Source: Clostridiales bacterium (GTDB lineage: Bacteria > Bacillota > Clostridia > Oscillospirales > Oscillospiraceae). From it: DNA of 64,000 nucleotides. Positions 40,863-49,402 of the stretch are shown here, piece by piece; the stretch's first letter is position 1, and each line of letters starts with the position of its first letter. The stretch spans positions 1 to 64,000 of the forward strand of contig SFIY01000009.1 in NCBI GenBank assembly GCA_004555205.1, written 5' to 3'. The notes below the pieces were generated by a model. It worked only from the letters and a program-made list of their open reading frames with translations, was not told where the DNA came from and made no database searches. A program made the translations under genes and the position numbers.

Positions 40863-41978
40863 TTATACATTGCCGTACATGAAGACGTCACATTTCATCA
40901 TGCCGTTATAGAGCTTGCGCTTCCTGTCGGCTGTTTTGCCGAAGGCGCGTTCAAACTCCGTGTGGCTGGAGAGCACCAGTGTGCGCCATTTGGGCGGCAG
41001 ATCGCGCCAGACCCTGCCGAACCGGCGGTACAGCTCCTCCGCCTCCTGCTTTTCCAGCAGGCGTTCGCCGTAGGGAGGGTTGGTGACCAACTGGCCATAC
41101 TCGCTGTCGCGGTGGAAAGAACAGGCATCCGCCACTTCAAAACGCACCGTGTCGTCCACGCCCGCCTTGCGGGCATTGTCCTTTGCGATGGCGACAGCCT
41201 GAGGATTCACATCGCCGCCCCAGATGTCGTATGTGCCGTGAAATTCCTTGTCCATGGCCTCCTCTGCCGCATTCAGCCACGCCTCGGCCGGGAGGAAACC
41301 CCATTTCTGCGCGTCAAAGCTGCGGTCAAGACCGGGGGCGCGGTTTTTGGCAATCAGCGCCGCCTCAATGGGGATCGTACCGCTGCCGCAGAACGGATCG
41401 CAGAAGGGGTCGCGGCCGCGGTAACGGCTCAAAAGCACCATGGCGGCGGCCAGCGTTTCGCGCAAAGGCGCTTCCACGCCGACGGCGCGGTAGCCGCGCT
41501 TATACAATCCCTCGCCGCTGGTATCCAGACAAACGGCGGCGGAATCCTTGAAAAGGGAAAAGCGAATTTGGTATTTTACCCCCGTTTCGGGGAACTGCTC
41601 CATATGGTAGTGGGCCTTGAGCCGCTCGACGATGGCTTTTTTGATAATCGACTGACAGGCGGGCACGGAATGAAGCTGCGAGGAAATGGCGTAACCCTTC
41701 ACGGGGAAAGCCGCGTCACGGGGCAGATAATCCTCCCACGCAATGGCCCTGGTGCCCTGAAACAGCTCCTCGAAGCTGCGGGCGGGAAACTCGCCCAGCA
41801 CCAGCATCACCCGCGCGCCGCAGCGCAGGTTGAGATTCAAACGGGCGCAGTCCGCCGGTGTGCCGCGGCACAGGATGCGGCCGTTTTCCACGCGCACCTC
41901 CTGCAGCCCCAGCTTTTTGACCTCATCGCCCACCAATTTTTCCAAGCCCAACAAGCAGGGAATCAAATATGCTGCCAT
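40863..41978 (-). CDS. THUMP-domain class I SAM-dependent RNA methyltransferase (RlmL/YpsC-like)
   Basis: A 371-residue methyltransferase likely acting on guanine N2 of 23S rRNA, as RlmL-type enzymes do. The THUMP RNA-binding domain covers about residues 40-155. The catalytic domain has motif I CDPFCGSGTIPIEAAL (near 190), GGDVNPQAVAIAKDNARKAG and the amino-methylating motif VTNPPYGERL. I prefer the ATG at 41978, which follows GAGGT by 6 nt, over the ATG at 41990. It lies 50 bp upstream of the lipid kinase gene on the same strand. Confidence 0.9.
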   Translation of the reverse strand: MAAYLIPCLLGLEKLVGDEVKKLGLQEVRVENGRILCRGTPADCARLNLNLRCGARVMLVLGEFPARSFEELFQGTRAIAWEDYLPRDAAFPVKGYAISSQLHSVPACQSIIKKAIVERLKAHYHMEQFPETGVKYQIRFSLFKDSAAVCLDTSGEGLYKRGYRAVGVEAPLRETLAAAMVLLSRYRGRDPFCDPFCGSGTIPIEAALIAKNRAPGLDRSFDAQKWGFLPAEAWLNAAEEAMDKEFHGTYDIWGGDVNPQAVAIAKDNARKAGVDDTVRFEVADACSFHRDSEYGQLVTNPPYGERLLEKQEAEELYRRFGRVWRDLPPKWRTLVLSSHTEFERAFGKTADRKRKLYNGMMKCDVFMYGNV

Positions 41979-42218
41979 AGGATACCTCATTTTGTATACA
42001 TACAGTTTTGTTCAGTATACCGCGCGGAAAGAAAAAGCGCAAGACAGAAATTTACAGTAGCGCACAGCCGTATTTTCGGTTATAATGATAGCAACAGAGG
42101 GAAACGGACCATGTAAACTTAAAGTTGCGCAAAAAAATCAGACGGTGCAAATTGAAGTTGATAGACATTCGAGGCATTTTTGCTAAGATGACGGTAAAGA
42201 AAGACGAGGAGGAAGTAT

Positions 42219-43028
42219 ATGGCGTTTGGAGATCGTCTGCAGGAGATTCGCCGCTGCAGCGGTTTGACGCAGGAGCAGTTTGCCGAGCAGCTGCAGGTGT
42301 CGCGTCAGGCGGTCAGCAAGTGGGAATCCTGCCGCGGCTATCCGGAAATCGAGAAGATTCTGTATATTTGCTGGCGCTACCATATAACGCCCAACGAACT
42401 GTTTGGCGAGGAGGTGGGGCTGGAGCAGATGAAAGAGCCGACGGCGCAGCCGGAAAAGGCGGAAAGCCGAAATCTCAAAACGGCATTTACTTCGTTTTTC
42501 TACAATCTGTCGCCCAGGAACAAGTGGCTGGGTGCGGTGACCCTGCTGGGGATCGCCCTGCTGTCGCTGCTGTTGGGCGCATGCTTGAAAGGAGGAACGA
42601 CGGATATGATGACAATGGTATGGATCGGCGCCATCGTGATTTTCGGTGTGGCCGAAGCGATCACGGCGGGACTGGTATCTATCTGGTTCGTGCTCGGCAG
42701 TGTTGCCGGCCTGATCGCCGCCATCTGCAACGGCCCGCTGTGGCTGCAGGTCGTGCTGTTCTTCGTGGTGTCGGTGCTGACGCTGATCGCCACAAGGCCC
42801 TTGGTGGCGCGTATGGTCACCAAAGACAATGTGGCCACCAATGCTGACCGTGTGCTGGGCAAAACGGCGCGGGTGACCGAGGTGATCGACAACACCATCC
42901 CTACCGGCGCGGTGTACATTGACGGCAAGACCTGGACGGCACGCAGCGCCAACGACGAGGTGATCGCCGTGAGCGAAATGGTGCGGGTGGTCAAAATGGA
43001 GGGCGTAAAGCTCATCGTGGAAAAGTAA
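42219..43028 (+). CDS. XRE HTH-NfeD fusion protein
   Basis: A 269-residue protein joining two unrelated modules. Residues 1-65 are a Cro/CI-type HTH (LQEIRRCSGLTQEQFAEQLQVSRQAVSKWE). One membrane segment follows at about 105-123 (AVTLLGIALLSLLLGACL). From about residue 130 comes a complete NfeD protein: two to three membrane segments (VWIGAIVIFGVAEAITAGL...) and an OB-fold domain (VLGKTARVTEVIDNTIPTGAVYIDGKTW). AAAGGAGG sits in frame 10 nt before the ATG at 42606, so a separate 140-residue NfeD may also be made. The SPFH gene follows at 45 bp; NfeD and SPFH proteins are known partners. Confidence 0.88.
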   Translation: MAFGDRLQEIRRCSGLTQEQFAEQLQVSRQAVSKWESCRGYPEIEKILYICWRYHITPNELFGEEVGLEQMKEPTAQPEKAESRNLKTAFTSFFYNLSPRNKWLGAVTLLGIALLSLLLGACLKGGTTDMMTMVWIGAIVIFGVAEAITAGLVSIWFVLGSVAGLIAAICNGPLWLQVVLFFVVSVLTLIATRPLVARMVTKDNVATNADRVLGKTARVTEVIDNTIPTGAVYIDGKTWTARSANDEVIAVSEMVRVVKMEGVKLIVEK

Positions 43029-43072
43029 GCAAAAATCAATCATATACATAATTTTAAAAGGAGGAAAAGGAT

Positions 43073-44008
43073 ATGGGCGAGATTATTTCTGCCAATATTC
43101 CCGGCTACATCGGTATCATTGTTTTGGTGGTGCTGGTACTGTTCATCATCGTGCGCAACATCTATGTGGTGCAGCAGTCCAAGGCCTATGTGGTGGAGCG
43201 TCTGGGTGCGTTCCATGCCGTGTGGGGCGTGGGTCTGCATCTGAAGTTCCCGTTCATTGAGCGGGTGGTCAAGAAGGTGTCCCTGAAGGAGCAGGTAGCC
43301 GACTTCGATCCCCAGCCTGTGATTACCAAGGATAATGTGACCATGCAGATCGACACGGTCATCTATTTCCAGATCACCGACCCCAAGCTCTATACCTACG
43401 GCGTGGAATATCCCATGAACGCCATCGAGAATCTGACCGCCACCACCCTGCGTAACATCATCGGCGATATGGAGCTGGACCAGTCCCTGACCTCCCGCGA
43501 TACCATCAACGCCAAGATGCGTTCCATTCTGGATGAGGCCACCGACCCCTGGGGCATTAAGGTCAACCGCGTGGAGCTGAAGAACATTCTGCCGCCCAAG
43601 GAGATCCAGAACGCCATGGAAAAGCAGATGAAGGCTGAGCGTGAACGCCGTGAGTCCATTCTGCAGGCAGAGGGCCAGAAGGCCAGCCAGATTCTGGTGG
43701 CCGAGGGTGAACAGCAGTCCGCCATTTTGAAGGCGGACGCCGCCAAGCAGGCCAAGATCATGGCCGCCGAAGCCGAGGCCACTTCCATTCTGAAGGTGCA
43801 GCAGGCCATGGCCGATTCCCTGCGTATGCTCAACGAGAATGCGCCCAACGATCAGGTCATCAAGCTCAAGGCGCTGGAGGCCTTCCAGAAGGCAGCCGAC
43901 GGCAAGGCCACCAAGATCATCATTCCCAGCGAGATTCAGGGTCTGGCCGGTTTGGCCGCCTCCGTCAAGGCGCTGGCCGAGGACGAGAAACAAGACGAGA
44001 AACAATAA
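43073..44008 (+). CDS. SPFH/band-7 (stomatin-like) membrane protein
   Basis: A 311-residue QmcA/stomatin-type protein. One N-terminal membrane segment (GYIGIIVLVVLVLFIIVRNIYVV) is followed by the SPFH domain (AYVVERLGAFHAVWGVGLHLKFPF to RVELKNILPPKEIQNAMEKQM). A long Ala/Glu/Lys/Gln-rich coiled coil comes next (about residues 185-260, QAEGQKASQILVAEGEQQ) and a charged tail. These proteins form large oligomers marking membrane microdomains and usually pair with an NfeD partner, here encoded directly upstream. AGGAGG precedes the ATG. Confidence 0.95.
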   Translation: MGEIISANIPGYIGIIVLVVLVLFIIVRNIYVVQQSKAYVVERLGAFHAVWGVGLHLKFPFIERVVKKVSLKEQVADFDPQPVITKDNVTMQIDTVIYFQITDPKLYTYGVEYPMNAIENLTATTLRNIIGDMELDQSLTSRDTINAKMRSILDEATDPWGIKVNRVELKNILPPKEIQNAMEKQMKAERERRESILQAEGQKASQILVAEGEQQSAILKADAAKQAKIMAAEAEATSILKVQQAMADSLRMLNENAPNDQVIKLKALEAFQKAADGKATKIIIPSEIQGLAGLAASVKALAEDEKQDEKQ

Positions 44009-44065
44009 AGACGAAGTGAACAGAGCAGGGTAAAAATGCCCTGCTCTGCCGATGAGGAGAAAGCT

Positions 44066-44263
44066 ATGGCAGCAGAAAAGCGCTTTGAAAAAGTATATTC
44101 CCAGGGCATGGGCAGCGTTGTAATCCTGGTGGACAGAGAGACCGGGGTCAACTATATGGTGGCTTCCAACGGCAGCGGCAGCGGCGTGACACCGCTTCTC
44201 GACCGGGAGGGAAAGGTGGTCGTGACGCCCATCAGCCGCCATGTGAAAGGCCCTGAGCTGTAA
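44066..44263 (+). CDS. Small DUF6440-like protein
   Basis: A 65-residue protein (MAAEKRFEKVYSQGMGSVVILVDRETGVNY...) whose pattern, the opening RFEKVYSQG, then ILVDRETGVNYM and TPLLDREGK, matches what I know as DUF6440. It is probably a small beta-rich domain; function unknown. The ATG at 44066 follows GATGAGGAG. It lies 58 bp after the SPFH gene and 14 bp before the next small gene, all on the plus strand, so it may be part of the NfeD-SPFH operon. Confidence 0.72.
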   Translation: MAAEKRFEKVYSQGMGSVVILVDRETGVNYMVASNGSGSGVTPLLDREGKVVVTPISRHVKGPEL

Positions 44264-44276
44264 GAGAGGAGAGGTC

Positions 44277-44621
44277 ATGAGCAGTAAGATCATTCGGATG
44301 CAAAGACCGGCACAGGGCGAGCTGTCCGAGATCGCGGCGCGGCTGGAAAAGGAGCTGTGGCGCGCCGAGCCGATCGGAAAGACCTGCCGCAGCTGCAGCG
44401 GCGGCCATGCCGTGATGCTGAACTTTGAAAAGCTGTATTTCCGCAACGGCAGCTACGCCGGCCTTGCCGTCCTGCTGACCGATTTTGACGGTTTGCAGAC
44501 CGCGGACATTGTGGGCAGCGGCGGCGGTGAGGGGATCTTCAATTTCAGTTGGGGAGCCAACGCCGAGTTTGCCGACGATGCCGCGCAGATTTTGCGGGAA
44601 ATGGGTTTTACCGAAGAATAA
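44277..44621 (+). CDS. Small protein, possibly DUF6054 family
   Basis: A 114-residue soluble protein. The C-terminal half has a strand-rich pattern ending in DIVGSGGGEGIFNFSWGANAEFADDAAQILREMGF, which resembles DUF6054 proteins; the match is from memory of the pattern and is uncertain. It contains a CxxC (TCRSCSGG, residues about 37-44) of unknown significance. The ATG follows GAGAGGAGAGG. Last gene of the plus-strand NfeD-SPFH block before a shared terminator. Confidence 0.65.
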   Translation: MSSKIIRMQRPAQGELSEIAARLEKELWRAEPIGKTCRSCSGGHAVMLNFEKLYFRNGSYAGLAVLLTDFDGLQTADIVGSGGGEGIFNFSWGANAEFADDAAQILREMGFTEE

Positions 44622-44655
44622 AAAAATCCCGATGCGACGCATCGGGATTTTTTGC
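44621..44655. terminator. Bidirectional terminator between convergent genes
   Basis: AAAATCCCGATGC-GAC-GCATCGGGATTTT with A- and T-runs on both sides. It separates the stop at 44621 from the rnj stop at 44658. Confidence 0.9.
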
Positions 44656-44657
44656 GC

Positions 44658-46316
44658 TTACAGCCGTGTGATCATGGGGATGACCATGGGAGAACGCTTG
44701 GTGTGCTTATAGAGATAACTGCTGATGGCGCTGCGTACGCTGCGGTATACCTCCGCGTCGTCCTTGCGGCGGCGGTTGGGCATGCCCTCCACCGTATGCA
44801 TGGCGATCGTGCGCAGCTCCTGCAGCAGCTCTTCCGATTCCTTGACATAGACAAAGCCCCGTGTGACGATCTCCGGCTCGCACAAAAGGCGGCTGTCGTA
44901 GCCGGACATGGACAGCACCACCACCACCATGCCGTCCTCGGCCAGCAGCTTGCGGTCGTTGAGCACCACCGCGCCCACATCGCCCACACCACTGCCGTCA
45001 ACGAACACTTCGCCGGCAGGCACGGTGTTTTCACACTTCAAATGCTTGGTGGTCAGTTCGATCACGCTGCCGTTTTCCGCCACACAGATGTGGCGCGGGT
45101 CCATGCCCATGGATTGGGCCACCCGCTTATGGATCTGCAGCATGCGCTGCTCGCCGTGAAGGGGGATGAAGAAGCGGGGCTTGGTCAGGGCGTGGATGAT
45201 CTTCAGCTCCTCCTGACAGGCGTGGCCGGACACATGGAGCATATCTGCCTTGTCATAGACCACATCCGCACCCTTGCGGAACAGCTCATTGATGACGCGG
45301 CCCACGGTTACCTCGTTGCCGGGAATGGCGGAGGCGGAAATGATGACCTTGTCACCCGGGCCGATGTCGATCTGCTTATGGGTGGAGAACGCCATGCGGT
45401 ACAGAGCGCTCATTTCCTCGCCCTGAGAGCCGGTGGTGATAATGACCTGCTGCTGCACAGGCAGGCCCTTGATGCGGTTGATCTCCATCAGTGTGCCCTT
45501 GGGGATCTTCATATAGCCCAGCTCCGTGGAAACGCGCATGATATTTTCCATGCTGCGTCCGGTGACGGCCACCTTGCGTCCGCAGGCGGCAGCGGCATCG
45601 ATGACCTGCTGGATGCGGTGGACATTGCTGGCAAAGGTGGTGACGATAATACGCTTATTGCAGCCGGAAAACTGGCGCATAAAGGTCTTGCCCACGGCCC
45701 GTTCGCTCATGGTATAGCCGGGACGCTCCACATTGGTGGAGTCGGCCAGCAGCGCCAGCACGCCCTCCTTGCCCAGCTCGCCGAAGCGGGCCAGATCGAT
45801 CACCTCGCCGTCGATGGGGGTGGAGTCAATCTTGAAGTCGCCGGTGTGCACCACCGCGCCCATGCGGGTGTGGATGGCGAGAGCCGCCGAGTCGGCAATG
45901 GAGTGGTTGACATGGATAAACTCCACCTGGAATTTGCCCGCTTTTACGGTTTGTCCGGCTTCCACCGTAATGAGCTTGGCGGTGTTCTGCAATCCGTGCT
46001 CCTGCAGCTTGAGCTTGATAAGCCCGGCGGTCAGGCGCGTACAATAGATGGGGAGATTGACCTGCTTGAGGACATAGGGGATAGCGCCGATGTGGTCCTC
46101 GTGGCCGTGGGTGATGAACAGACCGCGCAGGCGGGACCTGTTCTTCACCAGATAGCTGACATCGGGAATCACGCAGTCGATGCCGTACATATCATCGCCC
46201 GGGAATGCCATGCCGCAGTCCACCACGATGATCTCACCGCCGTATTCATAGACGGTCATATTCTTGCCGATCTCATTCAGACCGCCAAGAGGAATAATTT
46301 TCAGTTTTTCTGCCAT
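44658..46316 (-). CDS. rnj: Ribonuclease J
   Basis: Metallo-beta-lactamase/beta-CASP ribonuclease with endonuclease and 5'-3' exonuclease activity in mRNA turnover. The 552-residue protein has the zinc motif LFITHGHEDHIGAIPYVL (about residues 72-89), TGDFKID, the beta-CASP segment VTTGSQGEEMSALYRMA and the C-terminal dimerisation domain ending RSPMVIPMITRL. I place the start at 46316, 8 nt after GGAG; the frame continues 10 codons upstream. The transcript appears to begin near 46536, giving a structured leader of about 220 nt. Confidence 0.95.
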   Translation of the reverse strand: MAEKLKIIPLGGLNEIGKNMTVYEYGGEIIVVDCGMAFPGDDMYGIDCVIPDVSYLVKNRSRLRGLFITHGHEDHIGAIPYVLKQVNLPIYCTRLTAGLIKLKLQEHGLQNTAKLITVEAGQTVKAGKFQVEFIHVNHSIADSAALAIHTRMGAVVHTGDFKIDSTPIDGEVIDLARFGELGKEGVLALLADSTNVERPGYTMSERAVGKTFMRQFSGCNKRIIVTTFASNVHRIQQVIDAAAACGRKVAVTGRSMENIMRVSTELGYMKIPKGTLMEINRIKGLPVQQQVIITTGSQGEEMSALYRMAFSTHKQIDIGPGDKVIISASAIPGNEVTVGRVINELFRKGADVVYDKADMLHVSGHACQEELKIIHALTKPRFFIPLHGEQRMLQIHKRVAQSMGMDPRHICVAENGSVIELTTKHLKCENTVPAGEVFVDGSGVGDVGAVVLNDRKLLAEDGMVVVVLSMSGYDSRLLCEPEIVTRGFVYVKESEELLQELRTIAMHTVEGMPNRRRKDDAEVYRSVRSAISSYLYKHTKRSPMVIPMITRL

Positions 46317-46571
46317 ATAATAACTCCTTTGATGTTGTGGTATCACACGGCAAAAGTGTGCAGCAAAACAAAGGCGGCCCGCCGCCGCACAGCCCTGCTT
46401 CGCTGTGGGAGGGAGGGGTCAACGCCCAAAATTGCCGTGTGTGGTTGTGATAGGGAACAAAGCCCTGTTTATTTGATACGGAAGCGCATCATCTTCCGCA
46501 AGATGAACAAAAACGAGGCGATATTTTTCGCACTTTGCACAAAGTATACCACACAATGCGCGATTTGTACA
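46317..46571 (-). promoter_or_regulatory. Promoter and long structured 5' leader of rnj
   Basis: Minus-strand promoter: TGTACA (46566-46571), 17 bp spacer, TATACT (46543-46548). The leader contains a perfect 10-bp long-range pairing, CACACGGCAA with TTGCCGTGTG (46344-46353 with 46432-46441). It encloses the hairpins GGCGG-CCCG-CCGCC and CACAGC/GCTGTG. The enclosed domain ends about 28 nt upstream of the start codon. Feedback control of rnj through its own leader is an inference. No ORF or known riboswitch was recognised. Confidence 0.55.
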
Positions 46572-46641
46572 GCTTTTTTGTTCGACCCGATGTGACAGGC
46601 CGGTAAAATGCGGAAACATGCCCCGGGAGAGGGCCTGTTTA

Positions 46642-46670
46642 TTGACAATAGGGGGCAATTATGCTACATT
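46642..46670 (+). promoter_or_regulatory. Promoter of gdpP
   Basis: Perfect TTGACA (46642-46647), 17 bp spacer, TACATT (46665-46670), about 67 bp before the GTG at 46737. Confidence 0.7.
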
Positions 46671-46736
46671 TAATAATGTATTACTATGGAGCGATATATC
46701 ATTTTGGCGGCATACGCCTGCAAGGAGGCCTGCGCG

Positions 46737-48725
46737 GTGAATAAAAAAATCAGCCGGATTCTTAAAACAAATGTGACGCTGTATATGCTGTGCCTGGCCC
46801 TGTTTGTGCTGGCGGCGATCCCCATTGATCTGCGCCTTGCCATCGGTGAGGCCGTGATGGCCATACTGGTGTATGTGCTGTGCCGCAAGCGCAGCCGCAG
46901 CACGCAGCAGAGTCTGCGGCAATATCTGGATCGCCTGAACGGCGGTATGGACTCGGCGCGTGCCAGCAATATGCTCTTTGCCCCTCTGCCTATGATGGTG
47001 TTTTCCCTCCACAGCGAGGAGATCCTGTGGGGCAACGACAGCTTTATGCAGCTATCCGGCAAGGGCGAGGAGCTGTTTGATATGCATGTGGAGGCGGTGG
47101 TGCCGCAGTTCAACACCCACTGGATATTGGAGGATAAGCGGGAGTGTCCGGAGCTGGTCATGTGGAATGACCGAATATATCGCGTGTTCGGCTCCGTCAG
47201 CCGCCACGGCGAGATGGGCCGGAGCGAGGAGCCGTTGGCCACCACCTACTGGATGGATGTGACCGAGCTGGAGCAGATGCGTCAGACGCTGGAAATGACG
47301 CAGCCTGTTGTGGCCATTTTGATGATCGACAACTACGAGGAGCTGATGAAGGCCTGCCCGGAAAGCAAGCGCTCGGCGGTGCTGGCGGCGCTGGAGGAAA
47401 AGCTCAATGAATGGGCTGCACCCTCCAACGGCTTGCTGCTGGGCTATGACCGCGACAGGTTCCTATTCGTTTTTGAGGAAAAGGACTATACCGGCTATGC
47501 CGAAAAACGCTTTGACCTTTTGGAGCGTGTGCGCGAGGTGGTGGCCGGTGAGGGCGTGGCGGCCACGTTGTCCATCGGTATCGGCCGCGACGGCGACAGC
47601 TTTGAGGAGCTGTTCAAGAATGCCGCCATGGCACTGGAAATGGCGCTGTCCCGCGGCGGTGACCAGGCCGTGGTCAAGGACAGGCTGAATTTCGACTTTT
47701 ACGGCGGGCGCTCCAAGGCCACGGAGAAGCGCACGAAGGTGAAATCCCGCGTGATGGCCAATGCGCTGGGCGAGCTGATCGACGATGCCAAGCAGGTCTA
47801 TGTCATGGGCCACAAGTATGCCGACATGGACTGTTTGGGTGCGGCGGCAGGCATCTGCTGCATCGCCCGCAAGAAAGGCAAGCGCGTACAGATCGTCATG
47901 GATACGGAGAACAATGCCGTCCATCCTGTTTTGCGCAAGCTGCGCGCGCTGCCGGAATATAAGGATGTATTTATCGGCGGCGGCGATGCGTTTTTGCGGG
48001 TGCAGCCGGGTACGCTGCTGGTGGTGGTGGACACCAACCGGCCCGCCAGCGTGGAATCCGAATCGCTGCTGGAGACCTGCAACCGGGTGGCGGTCATTGA
48101 CCATCATCGCCGCGGCAGCAGCTACATTGAAAAGATGGCGCTGAACTATCATGAGCCGTACGCCTCCTCGGCGTCCGAGTTGGTGACGGAGCTGCTGCAA
48201 TACCTGGTGGAGCCGGGTGACATGCTGCTGGAAGAAGCGGAGGCACTGCTGGCCGGTCTGGTGCTGGACACCAAGAACTTTACCAACCGCACCGGCGGCC
48301 GTACCTTTGAGGCAGCCGCCTTCCTGCGGCGCAGAGGCGCCGATACCCAGGAGGTGCAGCGTATCTTCCAGAGCGACTTGCAGTCCATGATCTCCCGCTA
48401 CGACATTATCCGTCAGGCGCAGTTGTATCATGAGGATATTGCCGTGGTGGCGCTGGAGGAAGAATGTGACCGCGTGACCGCAGCCAAGGCGGCAGATGAA
48501 TTGCTGACGCTCAAGGGTGTGCAGGCATCGTTCGTTCTGTACAAAAAGGACGACGGTGTGTATATCTCCGCCCGCTCACTGGGTGATGTAAACGTGCAGG
48601 TCATTGTGGAGGCGCTGGGCGGCGGCGGGAACTCCACCACAGCCGGCGGACAGGTGGCAGATACCACCGTGGGCGAAGTGAGGGAAAAGCTGCTGGAAAA
48701 GATCGATCAATATTTTGAAAACTAA
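46737..48725 (+). CDS. gdpP: Cyclic-di-AMP phosphodiesterase GdpP
   Basis: Membrane enzyme hydrolysing c-di-AMP to pApA, part of the osmotic and cell-wall homeostasis signal of Firmicutes. The 662-residue protein has the full GdpP order: two membrane segments (about residues 12-52), a PAS-like domain (about 75-160), a degenerate GGDEF domain (about 170-300) and the DHH/DHHA1 phosphodiesterase with GHKYADMDCLGAAAG (about 352-366), VVVDTNR and VIDHHRRGSSYIE. GTG at 46737 follows AAGGAGG by 8 nt and gives the family length; an upstream ATG at 46686 lacks a ribosome binding site. rplI and dnaB follow, as in other Firmicutes. Confidence 0.96.
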   Translation: MNKKISRILKTNVTLYMLCLALFVLAAIPIDLRLAIGEAVMAILVYVLCRKRSRSTQQSLRQYLDRLNGGMDSARASNMLFAPLPMMVFSLHSEEILWGNDSFMQLSGKGEELFDMHVEAVVPQFNTHWILEDKRECPELVMWNDRIYRVFGSVSRHGEMGRSEEPLATTYWMDVTELEQMRQTLEMTQPVVAILMIDNYEELMKACPESKRSAVLAALEEKLNEWAAPSNGLLLGYDRDRFLFVFEEKDYTGYAEKRFDLLERVREVVAGEGVAATLSIGIGRDGDSFEELFKNAAMALEMALSRGGDQAVVKDRLNFDFYGGRSKATEKRTKVKSRVMANALGELIDDAKQVYVMGHKYADMDCLGAAAGICCIARKKGKRVQIVMDTENNAVHPVLRKLRALPEYKDVFIGGGDAFLRVQPGTLLVVVDTNRPASVESESLLETCNRVAVIDHHRRGSSYIEKMALNYHEPYASSASELVTELLQYLVEPGDMLLEEAEALLAGLVLDTKNFTNRTGGRTFEAAAFLRRRGADTQEVQRIFQSDLQSMISRYDIIRQAQLYHEDIAVVALEEECDRVTAAKAADELLTLKGVQASFVLYKKDDGVYISARSLGDVNVQVIVEALGGGGNSTTAGGQVADTTVGEVREKLLEKIDQYFEN

Positions 48726-48744
48726 TCATCAGGAGGATATAGAT

Positions 48745-49194
48745 ATGAAGGTCATTTTGAAACAGGATGTCCGCGGTAAGGGCAAGAAGGGCCAGATGAT
48801 TGAAGTGGCTGAGGGCTATGCCCGCAACTTCCTGCTGCCAAAGGGCCTGGCCATTCCGGCCACTGCCGACGCGGTGAATACCATGAATTTACAGGCCAAG
48901 GCCAAGGCCAAGGCGGACGCAGAGGCCAAGGCGGAGGCTATGGCTGTCGCTGAGAAGCTGAAGGGCTGTCAGGTGAAGATCGCCGCCAAGGGCGGCACAG
49001 GCGGCAAGCTGTTCGGCGCTGTGACGGGCAAGGAGATCTCCGCGGCACTGAAAGAGCAGTTCGACATGGACATCGACAGCAAGAAGCTGGTGCTGGCCGA
49101 GCAGATCAAATCCTTCGGCGCATATCAGGTCAAGGCCAAGCTGGGCTTCGAGATCAGCGGCACGGTGAATGTGCTGGTTATCGAGGAAAAATAA
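48745..49194 (+). CDS. rplI: 50S ribosomal protein L9
   Basis: A 149-residue protein, typical of L9. The N-terminal rRNA-binding domain (MKVILKQDVRGKGKKGQMIEVAEGYARNFLLPKGLA) is followed by the long connecting helix rich in Ala and Lys (residues about 50-75) and the C-terminal domain (GGTGGKLFGAVTGKEISAALK). AGGAGG lies 8 nt before the ATG at 48745. It is 19 bp after gdpP. Confidence 0.98.
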   Translation: MKVILKQDVRGKGKKGQMIEVAEGYARNFLLPKGLAIPATADAVNTMNLQAKAKAKADAEAKAEAMAVAEKLKGCQVKIAAKGGTGGKLFGAVTGKEISAALKEQFDMDIDSKKLVLAEQIKSFGAYQVKAKLGFEISGTVNVLVIEEK

Positions 49195-49197
49195 AGG

Positions 49198-49313
49198 TTC
49201 TTCGCTTCGCCTCCGCGGCCTTTGAGCGAGAGCGGCGTATCTTCGTGCATCAGGCCCGTTTTCGGCGCCTGGGGCGAGGTGCGCTGCCGCACCTGTGCCG
49301 AAGGCGAAGAATG
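49198..49313 (+). ncRNA. Candidate structured RNA element between rplI and dnaB
   Basis: The segment folds as a multi-branched structure. The outer stem TTCTTCGC (49198-49205) pairs with GCGAAGAA (49304-49311), extended inwards by TTCG/CGAA across a one-base bulge. Inner hairpins are CAGGCCCG/GGCGCCTG (49251-49270) and GGTGCG-CTGC-CGCACC (around 49279-49292). No T-run follows and no ORF with a ribosome binding site is present. The strand is taken from the surrounding operon. It may be a cis-acting leader of dnaB or a separate RNA; the identity is unknown. Confidence 0.45.
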
Positions 49314-49347
49314 ATCCGGAGCATTGCTGCCGTGCAGATGCGGCAGT

Positions 49348-49382
49348 AAAACAGCCGCCGATATGCGGGCGGTGCTGTTTTC
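49348..49382 (+). terminator. Probable terminator upstream of dnaB
   Basis: AAAACAGCCGCC and GGCGGTGCTGTTTT pair with small irregularities and end in TTTTC. It lies only 20 bp before the dnaB start codon and may be partial or attenuating. Confidence 0.55.
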
Positions 49383-49402
49383 AGAGAGGAGGATACTCTC
49401 AA

